Below are positions 1-11,800 of a stretch of DNA of 60,000 nt, piece after piece. The notes under the pieces were generated by a model, which saw nothing but the letters and a program-made list of their open reading frames with translations, was not told where the DNA came from and searched no databases. The stretch lies in assembly GCF_964355755.1 (NCBI RefSeq), contig NC_092676.1, forward strand, positions 7,796,288-7,856,287, in the 5' to 3' direction. The number at the start of each line of letters is the position of its first letter. The first letter of the stretch is position 1. The translations under genes and the position numbers were made by a program. This DNA is from Antedon mediterranea. Its lineage: Eukaryota > Echinodermata > Crinoidea > Comatulida > Antedonidae.

Positions 1-100
1 GATTTTGTACGCAACATCAGGATTGGCGGGATTTTGTTTGTAAACGTACGGGATTTTGTACGCAACATCGGGATTTTGTACGCAGTATTTTAATTTCATT
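1..100. repeat. Short GGGATTTTGTACGCA repeats
   Basis: The word GGATTTTGTACGCA with CAACATC occurs about three times, plus a degenerate copy. It looks like the end of a larger tandem or dispersed repeat cut by the window edge. It lies just outside the foldback element starting near 108. No coding potential is seen. Confidence 0.5.
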
Positions 101-1518
101 GGGTAATACAGTAATTTGTAACAGATGGTAAGTTATTATTTTATTACAGTTAATGTTGTTTTTGCTTTGAATTGAGTTATTTTTGTTTTAAATACATGTA
201 CTAATGATCAAACCAGCCGTGCATTCCTTTGTACAATAGTATTAATTCTAAAGACAATTTACTTTATGTACCGCACCTTTTGCTGCGCCGCCACGGCTAC
301 TTTGATCGTTATATAGTTAATCACATTATTATATCATTATTAACACCTCATCTTCAGTATACTAACAACGAGTTGATTTCTTATCGTATTATTATCATCA
401 CACTTACCTTACTATGTTTACGTTTTACACCATACCTTTCGATTAACATGTTTATGACCAAGTTGAGTTGTTTTAATATGTTGAGGGTATTACGCTATTG
501 GTTTACCAGCTGATGAGTGCAATATGCACTCCTGCATAGACAATGCATGTTTCGTTTTATGCAGGAGATCCGATCAATAGTTACCTCCAATAACATTAAG
601 GATCGAAACAGCCATGCATCATCAATAGTAAGCTTTTATTTTAAAAACATTTATGAGGTATTTTCTGAATTGTTTCCAGCAAAGATTAATTATTTATAAA
701 ACACATGATGATGATGGTGATGGCTGTCCTGGGAATAAACCCAGTTTTTTTTAATACTAATTTGTTAAAAATAATGTTTAAACAAATCCTGCAATTTCTA
801 AGAGGTTGCTGTACGTTCACAGCAACCCAAGTGTCTTGCTGCAATGAATATACCGTCCAATGGCCCGGACGTAGGCCTACGTCTTGAAGTGCTTTGAACG
901 TTTAATATTGAATACGTTATTAAATGAATAAAATGTTGATGTTGTCATTGACTGTTATAGCTTTATTCTAGAATGGTAATTATTATAGTGAAATATGCAG
1001 ATTACACAGGTATATAGAAATGAATTTGCTAACTGGTGCAAAACAATTATCTCGATATTATAATAAAAAGACAAATGAAATGATTTTTGACTTTCGTACC
1101 TAATATGAGATTGATCCAATCACTAAAAGGAGAAAATTAAGAGTAGGCCTAATCGTCTTGTATCCGTCATAATAAATGCAACAGGGCGTATTAATTTGTC
1201 AAAATGGCAAAAGGAATTTTTTTTTTTGTATTTTTGTACATTGTTTTTTATTTTCCATTTTAATATATATATATGAATGTGTATTAAATGTGTATTTTCT
1301 AGTGGAAAAAGAATTATTCGAATAAACGCCCCGCTTTGAATAGGGAACCACTCCACTCCTCAATAGAACATCTTGGAATAAACGTACACGGACGTTTATT
1401 TATTTAATAATAAATACACAATATTTTATTTGTAGTAGAATTCATTTATCTACAATTTACCAAGCATATCTAGGGGTTGATTATACATATACCATGTTAT
1501 TACACCATACGCCTGAAA

Positions 1519-1897
1519 GTGTCAACATAGAAAGGAATGCTGCAGTCTCCTCGTTCAGTTCATTCACAAAGTCACGTGGTCTGGCTTGTTGGACGGCTTT
1601 TTGTCGGCATCTCTTTGTGTAGAGCAGGTACCAAGATCTATATTTAGAAACTGACTCGACTCTTTAGGCGTGGGAAGTTCTAGCGGAAAGTGGTTGTCTT
1701 GACGACATAGAAAGGAATGCTGCAGTCTCCTCGTTCAGTTCATTGAAAAAGTCACGTGGTCTGGCTTGTTGGACGGCTTTAATTGTCGGCATCTCTTTGT
1801 GTAGACTGTAAAGCAGGTACCAAGATCTATATTTAGAAACTGACTCGACTCTTTAGGCGTAGGAAGTTCTAGCGGAAAGTGGGTGTCTTGACGACAG
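1519..1897. repeat. Two-copy ~181-bp tandem duplication
   Basis: The block beginning ACATAGAAAGGAATGCTGCAG occurs near 1525 and again near 1706. The two copies run through TCTTTAGGCG and GGAAAGTGG with few changes, mainly short indels (for example CTGTAAAG is present only in the second copy). It sits inside the foldback element at 108-3734. Confidence 0.8.
1664..1805 (-). CDS. Candidate terminal coding exon (exon-like island), unassigned
   Basis: On the minus strand a polypyrimidine-CAG acceptor (tttacag, next to 1806) precedes an open frame of about 46 codons ending in TAA at 1664-1666. The frame includes an ATG at 1792. Residues such as QQARPRDFFNELNEETAAF have a protein-like composition. 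It could be a last exon of the minus-strand gene whose 5' half is at 5.6-14 kb (ANKRD6), or a host exon captured by the foldback. The downstream tandem copy lacks the acceptor and has a stop early in the same frame, so it is a decayed duplicate. No family is recognised. Confidence 0.3.
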
Positions 1898-3734
1898 CTT
1901 TAAGCATTCATTGTTTTATGGAATGGGATTTCCTAAGTAAAAACCCTTAAATTTACAATTTTGTTTGTATTATTTTGACATAGGCCTAAGATTAGTACTC
2001 CAGAGTAACAGCATCACACCAGGAGTTGTAATTAGACACGTTAGTATGGCCTGTAATTAATTATCATAACAAAATAATAATTTTAAGAACGTGCTTGTGA
2101 AAATAGCACGCAGCGCGCGATGGGAACTTGCGTACGCACGCGCGCATCTCTTTCCCGCCTTGATTTAAATTTGTAACCAGACCACAGCAATTCTGGCCGG
2201 CTAGCGATGACGTACAACGCATTCAAACCGTAGGTGTTTTTGATAAATTCATAGATTTATTCGTTGTGATTATTTATTAATTACACCTTATTGTTATACC
2301 CTATCATAGTGGCTCCTTTAGTTGAAATATAGGGCCTAGAAGCTCATATTTGTGGAGCATATATTGCAAGTCAAAAAGTACAGTATTTTAGCCTGCCTCC
2401 TCTCCTTCCTCATCATCAGTCTAGCCTACAACCGGCCCCGCCCCCGTGCGTCGTAGGCCTCCTCCCTCCGCCTATTTGATACTAGGCCTTTGATACTAAG
2501 CTTTAATAGGCCTATATATTACAGTATTGTTATTTTGGTCTCTCCAGACACAATGGGAAAACTATTTTGTGCATATTAATTAATAAATGTTTATCGTACA
2601 CCACCATACTTAATAATATTATGAATATTGCTTTGTGTAAAATTAAAAAGGACTTGAACTCGGAGTCAACAGGCAGATGAGAAGTACTAATAGGCCTAGT
2701 AGTAGTAGGCCTATTCCTATCAATATCTATAGCCTAGGCTAGGCCTAATTCGGAAAAATTGAGGATCCGATGAATGATGATGAAGAAGGAACAGGCAAGC
2801 TAGGATTAGCCTACTACTAGACCTATAAATGAATGGGTAAACTAGGCCTATAAATAACACGATCAGAATATTTATGATTGTAAAGGGGCAAAATATTTTC
2901 TAAGGTAAGTTATACTTAGGCCTATAGGCTATCTATTTAGAATTTGAAGGATTATTGTTTTTAAAAGAAATGTAATTACTAATTGTAAACGTATAAACGG
3001 TAAACAAAAAAACACATACGTATCTGATTAGGCCTATATATAATATATTGCGCTTTTCGTTATATTTGTAGGAGTCATTGCAAAAACAACATTAGATGAA
3101 AAACACTTTTTGAAATTGAAATGGGTTTATCCCAGGACAACCATATCATCACCTTCATTTAATTTGTTTAGAAAATGTTCGAAAATTACTTTTTAAAAAG
3201 TGTTGTTTTACATTAATTACTGAGAATTTATTAATTGGAAATATTATCGATGATGTTATGGCTGTTTCGATCCTTACAGTTAGGGAGGTGGCTATTGATT
3301 GGATCTCCTGCATAAAACGAAACATGCATTGTCTATGCAGGAGTGCATATTGCACTCATCAGCTGGTAAACCAATAGCGTAATACCCTCAACATATTAAA
3401 GCAACTCAACTTGGTCATAAACATGTTAATCGAAAGGTATGGTGTAAAACGTAAACATAGTAAGGTAAGTGTGATGATAATAATACGATAAGAAATCAAC
3501 TCGTTGTTAGTATTACTAAAGATGAGGTGTTAAATAATGATATAATAATGTAATTAACTATATAACGATCAAAGTAGCCGTGGCGGCGCAGCAAAAGGTG
3601 TGGTACATAAAGTAAACTGTCTTTAGAATTAATACTGCTGGTACATGTATTTAAAACAAAAATAACTCAATTCAAAGCAAAAACAACATTAACCCTAATC
3701 AAATAATAACTTACCGTCTGTTACAAATTACTGT

Positions 3735-4390
3735 CTTTCCAATAGCTTAATACCCTCAACAAGTTAACAAAACTCAACTTGGTCATCCAATATCGTAAAA
3801 ACAATGAAAACCTATTCAATAATATAAAAAACTCCAAAGTGTTGTTTTAACTCGTTATTAAATCATAAACAACAAATCATAAAAGATGGAACACTGATAA
3901 TAATGCCGGATGAGTATTGCAGAGGGTTTTGAAAATCTCATATTTTTTGGCTATATTGTATTACTATGACATATTATCCTACATCGGCAGATCGGTGTTC
4001 AATCATTTACGATATTAATACAAATAATTATTTAGTAAAACAAAAAACTTATCACATATTTTATTCTGAAATAAAAGAAAAAAATATCAGACAACCAAAA
4101 TGTTGCCAATTACTACCGATAACAATGAATCAGTTTAATCATCATTTTAGTGTAAGATTTAAGCACAATATTACCGTAATGAAATTTGTATATTTACTTT
4201 TATAACAGATTTCTTTTAATTTCTAGATGTCTTTCCTTCATGGCGTAAAGAGTTCGGTAGAATCACAGTATTTCAGAACGGGAGTACCGACCAGGATTTT
4301 CTATTTATAAGTCTAAATTTTGGCGGGATTACATGTATTCGGCATAGTCGTCTTAAATTTACATCTCGATTTTTTGGCGAAATTTTAATT
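3735..4390. other. Spacer, no gene seen
   Basis: AT-rich sequence between the foldback element and the CCCGAT array. One 79-codon open frame (3966-4205) has AT-driven composition with no recognisable motif, so I do not call it a gene. Confidence 0.6.
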
Positions 4391-5098
4391 GGGATAATGC
4401 GCAAAAACGAATTTTAACCGGGGTATCGATCGGGGTTCTTGGCGGGATCCCGATCGATATCCCGGTTAAAAATCCCGTTCGTTTTTGCGCATTATCCCGA
4501 TTACAATTTCACCGATGATCGACCGAAATTCCCGACCAAAAATCCCGATTTTTCGTGAATCCCGATAAAAATCCCGATAAGGAATGAGTAATCGGGATTC
4601 CCAAAAGATCGGGACGTCGTCCGGGACCCCGATATTTTCGACCGAAATTCCCGACCAAAAATCCCGATTTTTCGTGAATCCCGATGAAAAATCCCGATAC
4701 GGGATGGGTAATCGGGATTCCCAAAAGATCGGGACGTCGTCCGGGATCCCGATATTTTCGACCGAAATTCCCGACCAAAAATCCCGATTTTTCGTGAATC
4801 CCGATGAAAATCCCGATACGGGATGGGTAATCGGGAAATCCCAAAAATCGGGACGTCGTTCGAGATCCCGATATTTTCGACCGAAATTCCCGACCAAAAA
4901 TCCCGATTTTTCGTGAATCCCGATAAAAATCCCGATATGGATGGGTAATCGGGATTCCCAAAAGATCGGGACGTCAATCGGGATCCCGATATTTTCGACC
5001 GAAATTCCCGACCAAAAATTTCGGTCGAAAATATCGGGATCACGGCGAGATCCCGGCGGGATCCCGACCGTGATATCGGCGGGATCCCGGATGTTTTT
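4391..5098. repeat. CCCGAT-rich ~120-bp tandem array flanked by hairpins
   Basis: A unit of about 119-120 bp containing ATATTTTCGACCGAAATTCC starts near 4631, 4751, 4870 and 4989. Each unit is itself built from CGGGAT/ATCCCGAT words. A long hairpin lies on the left: GGGATAATGCGCAAAAACGA near 4392 pairs with TCGTTTTTGCGCATTATCCC near 4479. A short hairpin lies on the right, where TTTTCGACCGAAATT pairs with AATTTCGGTCGAAAA. Open frames occur in several registers on both strands, as expected of a stop-poor repeat. This is a minisatellite or foldback with a tandem core, not a gene. Confidence 0.85.
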
Positions 5099-5634
5099 TC
5101 TATAGGGAGGATTTTTGTCTCTTTCGTCATAGCTCATCACATTAAATATAGCGCATCTCCACTTATTTGTATTCCATTTCCCCCCATTTTTTTATGTTGT
5201 CTAAGTTAATCAATTATCTTTCGCACGATTCACAATTTTAAAAATTGTGATGACGTCATCATGTTCAAAAGCGTCAATAACTTTGGTCACTTATTTTCAC
5301 CTATTCTGCACTGTATGTAGTACGTATACAGTATATAGTGTATACCGTATATACTTAGACGTGACGAAAAATAGAGAGCACACTGAAATTGTTTCAATGC
5401 CTTAATCGTTTTTCTGCGCGCAATATTCTAACGTATGACGTGCACGTGGCCTTTGCTCTGCGGATAACCTAACTCGTCCGTAGTGACGAGTTCAAATCTA
5501 GTTTTAAATTTCTTTTTATACAATCACTATCTTTCTGAAACGATCAATAAAGCAAATTTGATTTATTTTGATGATTTGTTTTTTCATAGAAATTTTCAAG
5601 ATTCAAATCACCTTGTTGCTGTAAGTTAACATAC
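5099..5634. other. Intronic sequence 3' of ANKRD6 exon 7
   Basis: No coding exon is seen. There is a short GTATACAGTATATAG-type palindromic patch near 5325-5355. The ANKRD6 exon ends at a GTATGT donor on the minus strand at 5634, so this should be intron. Confidence 0.5.
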
Positions 5635-5811
5635 CTTTGGGGCCGACATTATGATCAGAATAACGTCAGGATGTTCATTTTTGCGGGCTAGGTCAATGGC
5701 CGTTAGGTTGTTGCTATTCCGAATGTTCACATCGCATCCGGAGTCTGTTAGAAACCTTGTGATCTTTTGTTTCCCAAGTCCAGCAGCCATATGCAGCGGT
5801 GTGTTTCCATC
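5635..5811 (-). CDS. ANKRD6: ANKRD6 exon 7 (ankyrin repeats 7 and 8)
   Basis: 177 nt, 59 residues, phase 0 at both ends. Acceptor CACAG before 5811 and donor GTATGT at 5634. It encodes a full repeat beginning DGNTPLHMAAGLGK and a final half repeat ending VILIIMSAPK, which matches the end of the ankyrin domain in this family. Confidence 0.88.
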
Positions 5812-8800
5812 CTGTGATTAAAAAAAGACAATTTAGTATACACATTGAAACACTGCTTCCCATCAGATCATAGAAGTTAAGCAACGTGGGCCGCGCTACA
5901 GCTTGGATGGGAAACATCACATTCAGAAACGAATATCGGTCTATCATATGAGAGGCGGGTTTGAGATGTGTCTACAGTATGCTATTTTGCTTGTGTTCTA
6001 AAGGCAAGATACTTTACTCTCATTGCCTCTTGGCTGTTGGTCCTGTGTATTTGCATCGCCCTTGTGCACGATAAAGAACTTATTGGATGAATAGGGAATC
6101 CTCTACCAGTGTATGTTCCTTCCAGTACTCTAGATCCACTGGGAGAACAGTCCTGTACTTTAAGCTCTATCATCACTATCAAAATTTGATGTGCCTATAT
6201 ATGGACATGATCATATCTCTACCATATTTGGTCATATAACTACCATATTTTGGCACATCACACTTTTTTTGTCAAACCAGCTTGAACCAGTAGACAGAGC
6301 TTCAGTAGTCAACCAGTGTAAATAACGTAGAAACAAACATTTTAACACACACACAGACAATTTCCATATCTTGTTCTTTATTTGTCATTATTCATGAAAA
6401 GCATTACAAAACAAATACAATTGGCAACAGCAATTAATCATACCTTATTCTGCGCATTAACGTCTGCCTGAGCACTGACCATTACTCTAGTACAAGCTAT
6501 GTGGCCAAATCTAGATGCAACGTGAAGCGGCGTATCACCATGCTAAAACGAAATAAAAAAAGGAATTAGGTTAATCCGAAAAGCTATACACATTCTAAAG
6601 TTAAGACATGATAAATATTTAAGTCTAACAACAAGATCCATATTAACCATTTAAACTAGATCTTATGGAACTATCGGACACATTGATTAATCTTGACATG
6701 TTTTTCTAAACACAAACTAGATGTCCAATAATATGTTCTAAATGCACCATTTAACCATTTAACTAGATCTTATAATCAAAATTGAATAATGGTAACATTG
6801 ATTCATATTAACCTGTTTGTCTAAACACAACATTGATGTTACATGTCAATAACATGTTCTAAGTATGTTAAAATCCCATTCCCTACATTTTTTAGATCTA
6901 ATTTAAAGTCACAAACTACATTTAAGGTAAAATTAAATACTATATGGTCCTATTGCGATAACTTTTTTCGTCTTTAAATGGTTAAAAATGTGAAAAATAA
7001 GTAGTAGTGCATTGTTCCTCTCTTTTTATCATAATTTACCATACCGGTAAAATGCAAATTTAAGAGAAGGAATGACCTGATTTAATGTTTTTAAAGTAAT
7101 ATATATGCATTATTTTTACAAATGCCAAAAATCTTAGGGAATGGGGCTTTAACCATTCATCATTTAACTAAAAAACATTGATTTATCTTGATCTGTGTGT
7201 CTAAAAACAGACTTGATGTTACATGTCCAACAACATGTTCCTCCCCTAAAGGGACACATTATATCCCAGTGCTCTTTTTGTTCTCATTAAATTCTGTTTC
7301 AAAACTGACATTGTGGTCAACTTTTCTATTAAAGATGTATTATTGTCCCTCAAATAATAATAAGTTGTTCACTTCTGTAAAAAAAATTTATATTATTTTG
7401 CTTATAAAAAGACAAAAGAAAAGGTTAATTTTAACCAAAAAACCATTGTCTGACAGACATATTTTAAAATATTTTTTGCTTTCAATTACATTCTTTTGGG
7501 GTAAATAATTTTGTTTTCGATCCCGTTTTTGGTCAAAGTGAATAACTATTATGTGACATTAAAATAGCATATTCAACAAAAAACATTTTAAACATAGTTT
7601 TTTCAGGGAGATAATAAATCTTTAAATTAAATTTTTTTTGGAGTAAATAATTTTGTTTTCGATACCGTTTTTGGTCAAAGTGAATAACTATTATGTGACA
7701 TTAAAACTGCATTCAACAAAAAATAAAAAAAAAATAAACATTTTTAGGGGGACAATATATCTTTAACAAATAGAAATTTAAAACACAGAATTATCTATAA
7801 ATGTTTTGGTATGTTTGATGTAGAATGGCTGACTTGTTGAAAGCTTGTTCCACTAGCTAACTTACAGCATCTTTAATGCTTGGATGAGTACCCCCTCTCA
7901 GTAAGTTTCTCGTAGTTTGGTTGTGACCATTCTGGCATGACAAGTGAATGGCTCGTAATCCATACTGAAAAAAAAACACAATTTAGTATTAGTACTATTT
8001 TGAAGGCTTATTTACACTAGGGTGACACTAGGGTGATAATGATACCGTAACGATAAATAGATAAACACACATTTTTCTTGCATAAAACTATAGGATAATC
8101 ACAGTTATGCTGTCTTTCATAAAAATCATCAATCAAATCCAATCAAATGTCGTCATGATCAATAAAAACAATAAAATCGTATTGTCACAATATTATTGCT
8201 CTTTAATCATGACGTTTGATTTGATTGGACATGTGATAATATTATATTCATCAAAGGCAGCATAGATGGGTATCCTAATAGTTCTAGAATGAAAACTTTT
8301 TAAATTTCTTTGTTTTAGATATGAAAAATGCATATTTTTCTATTTACTGTCAATCATTATCGCCCTAGTGGTCTTACAGTATATTCTAAACTTCAGAATT
8401 TGTGGCATTCAATAACAGACCAATTTGGAAAATTGGAAATCAGGAAATCTGTATTCTTAACTATCATCTGGCCAAAAACATTAACAAAATATATATATTT
8501 AAACTGTTCAAATTTGCCAAAACGACAAGTATCATATTGATATTTGTTTAATAATAGAAATCGCTAATTTATAAATTAAATTGATAACTGTGAATGTGAA
8601 TATATACTGTGAATGAAACTTACTTTGTTGGCTACATGTATGTTACTCTTTCCAAATTTAAGTAGCATATCAACTGATCTACTGTAACCATTCCAAGCTG
8701 CCTCATGCAGTGCCGTGTTGCCATTCTGACAAAAAATAAACACAAATGTAGGAGGTTAAGACACTTCATTTGAAAATGATAATTTGTCCGCCGGTTCAAA

Positions 8801-11800
8801 AGAGTTGGTAACAAAAATGTAGTAAGTATTTATGTATTTTACAGCAGCCAGTTTGTTACTCTCCTCAATACTGCTAAATAGTAAAATTGATTTTAGGTTA
8901 TTACATAACATCATCTTTGAAACACTACTAGGACATTTCAATGGAAAATAAGCACATCTGTGTCAGTGATTTAAAAAGAGCTATGCCAACTATACAGAGA
9001 GATATAGATGTAGTATTTATATACTTTTACAGCAACAAGTGAATTACCGTACCTCTATACTCTGTTATACTTGATTCAAGTGTGTACAGTAATTATTCCA
9101 GGGAATTGTTAGTTGTCAATTAACAACTCTACGATTATTCTATTTATAACTAAAATACGTCAATGCCTTGTGAGCGCATGTAAAGCTATTTTCACCTGCT
9201 TGCTTTGTGTGTAGACGACACACAGGTATTTCATCCTTAGCAATCTCATTATGTTTTTTATTCTTATTATTTTCAAAATCGATGCTACATGTATGGGTAC
9301 AGTAACTTGATATGGTGGCGCGGTCTGGGTATTTCTTGTAGCTTAACATTGTATATTGACATTTTAATATTATTATAAAATACCAAAATCACATTAACAA
9401 TGTGAAAACAAAGTTATCCTAATGAAGATGATAAGAATACTGAATATGCATAAAATGTATCCCACAAAAACCAATGTTGAAGGGAAAGTAAATAGACAAG
9501 TCTGACCACAATTGCACCAGGACAATGTGTCTACTTAAAACAAATTAGAAATAACCACAACAGATAGCCAGTAGCACTTGGTTTACTTAACTATTACATT
9601 GTTACTAATTGATATAAAATATAAACAAGCCTGTGAACTTGCTTGTATTATATAAACATCACAGGCACAGAATACATTCTACTGTAATCCACCTGGTGAT
9701 ATACTGAAATTTAATTAATTAATTTTAAACGATAAAGATGAAGAAATCTGTGAGAATGAGAATAAGTCGCCCAAACCAAGATTCAAACCTGGAACCTTGT
9801 GCTTGATAATTATGCAGATGTCCTAATCATTAGACCACTGAGGCTTTCATGGTAATGTTCAAACTCGATTTGATACTTTCATGGTATTGTTCAAACTCGA
9901 TTTGATACTTTCATGGTAATGTTCAAACTCGATTTGATACTTTCATGGTATTGTTCAAACTCGATTGGATAGTGACTCTTTATTAACTCTTAAAGACACC
10001 TTCCCTACGTTTTTTAGATCTAATGTAAGATCACAAACTATATTTAATGTAAAAATAGTGGTCCTATCCTAATATATGGTCCTATTGCTTTTTTCGTCTT
10101 TAAATGGTTAAAAATGTAAAAAATAAGTCTAATAATTATAGCGGCCCGCTATAAATCCCAAAATTCATTGCGCGCGGATTGATATTTTTGTTTTTCTTCT
10201 GTAATTCACCCACTTTTCGATCGATCGTGAGGCCAAAACAAATGGAAGACTCCTAACTTTTCACCGAAAATACCGGGTTTTCCCCAATTTGTATCAACAG
10301 AGTCTGGCAAAAATAGAAAGAGAATTAATGCAGCAACTATACAAAGTCAGGGTAGGTATATAGCTAGCGTACGATGTTCGTACATTTAAGACAAGGAATG
10401 ACCTGGTTTAATGTTTTTAAAGTAATATATATATGTATTACATATATATATCCAAAGGCAAATTACTGAAAATAATGACAATGCTGTGGGTATCAGTGGC
10501 TGGATCTAAATGGAGATACAAAATAAAAGCGAAAAGCTAAATCAAAACGAGAAGTAAAACAGCCAGAAAAGTGTATGTATATATATATGTATTACATATG
10601 TTTTGATTTAGCTTTTCGCTTTTTTTTTTGTATCTCCATTGAGATCCAGCCACTGATACACACAGAATTGTCATTTTTTTCAGTAATTTGCCTTTGGATT
10701 TATATATATGTATTACATACCATATTATATTATATTACTACACTTTTTACAAAACTTCACAAATTGTAGGGAAGGTGTCTTTAACTCTCGGCATGGTACA
10801 GCATTTTAGTCCTCTAAATATAACTGTACAAATCATTAAACAGATGATTTCAATCAACTTAGTAAAGATTTTAGCATATTTTGGCACATATGGCGTTTCA
10901 TACATATAATATAACCAGGGAGTTTTATTTATCAATTATCTCAATTATTTAATGACACAAAAGTCTCCATCTGGTTTAATCACAGGTGTCAATGGGACAA
11001 TCTATCAGGTCATGAGTTTTAAACAAATTCTTTTACTAAGCCTTGTCTACACCTTATGTGTGATCACACATCACTACCATATTTGGCTATACCACTACCG
11101 TATTTGGCTACATCACACCTTTTTTTGTCAAACTAGTTTGATATTGTTGAGTAGTAAAGCAATCACTCAGCAGTTGTAAACAGAAAGCAACCAATTGTGA
11201 CACAAAGAGGTCAGGGTTCATGTAGGTGATGACAAAGGTCTTGTTGTAAATGTAAACATTTTGATGAAAGTAAAAATGAGGAATGGCTGAGGATATCTGA
11301 TGAGTTTTAAAACACACCCCATGATTGTTGTAAGACAAAATATACCTTCGGTCCTAAATATTATTTCTCCACATTTTTATCAATAATCTTCAAATTAAAA
11401 GGTTATAAATTACCAAGAAAAAGAGTTTCAAAAGCTATTCTAAGCAAGATGAGCAACTATGAGTTATTTAGAAATTTTAAACATATCACAAATGATCGAT
11501 GATTTCAGTCAATTAGGCGCCGTAGTCACATACGCAAAAAGCAGTTGTTGGTGTAACAAATGTAAGCATGCGGAGTACGGTCAATGGGGGGGTCAATGAG
11601 AGTCGTTAGTTAATGTCATGTGTACAATTTTAAGAACTAGTAAAATTCAGTATCAAATTAAATGTGTACATATTTACACAAATACTGACATTTTAAACTT
11701 AAAAGTTGTATGAAAACAAGATTCTTTATTTACATTTTTAAAATCGAACTCAATTTTGAAAGTTTCTGGCATGCATGGTCAAATAATAGCACAATATTTC

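Larger units (their letters stand above)
108..3734. mobile_element. 3.6 kb foldback element with ~0.6 kb inverted arms
   Basis: The left arm (about 108-760) reappears in reverse complement at about 3115-3734. The outer ends ACAGTAATTTGTAA and TTACAAATTACTGT match. Further matching landmarks are the stretch with GCGCCGCCACGG (near 286 and 3580) and the AACATGCATTGTCTATGCAG block (near 540 and 3330). The arms are diverged by small indels. The interior (760-3115) is rich in GGCCTA words and contains a tandem duplication with an exon-like frame, but no transposase is seen. I infer a non-autonomous TIR (foldback) DNA element. No clear target duplication was found, so the exact outer ends are uncertain. 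Confidence 0.75.

Noticed and set aside
3966-4205. 79-codon plus-strand frame as a gene
   Set aside because: AT-driven residues, no motif, no splice or promoter context.
4631-5010. CRISPR-like look of regularly spaced repeats
   Set aside because: Units are ~120 bp, contiguous and similar throughout with no unique spacers, and the genome is eukaryotic.
4466-5140. A 224-codon minus-strand open frame with repeated FWSGISVENIG
   Set aside because: It lies in the CCCGAT tandem array, and several other frames on both strands are equally open. The repeat lacks stops by composition, so this is not evidence of a protein.
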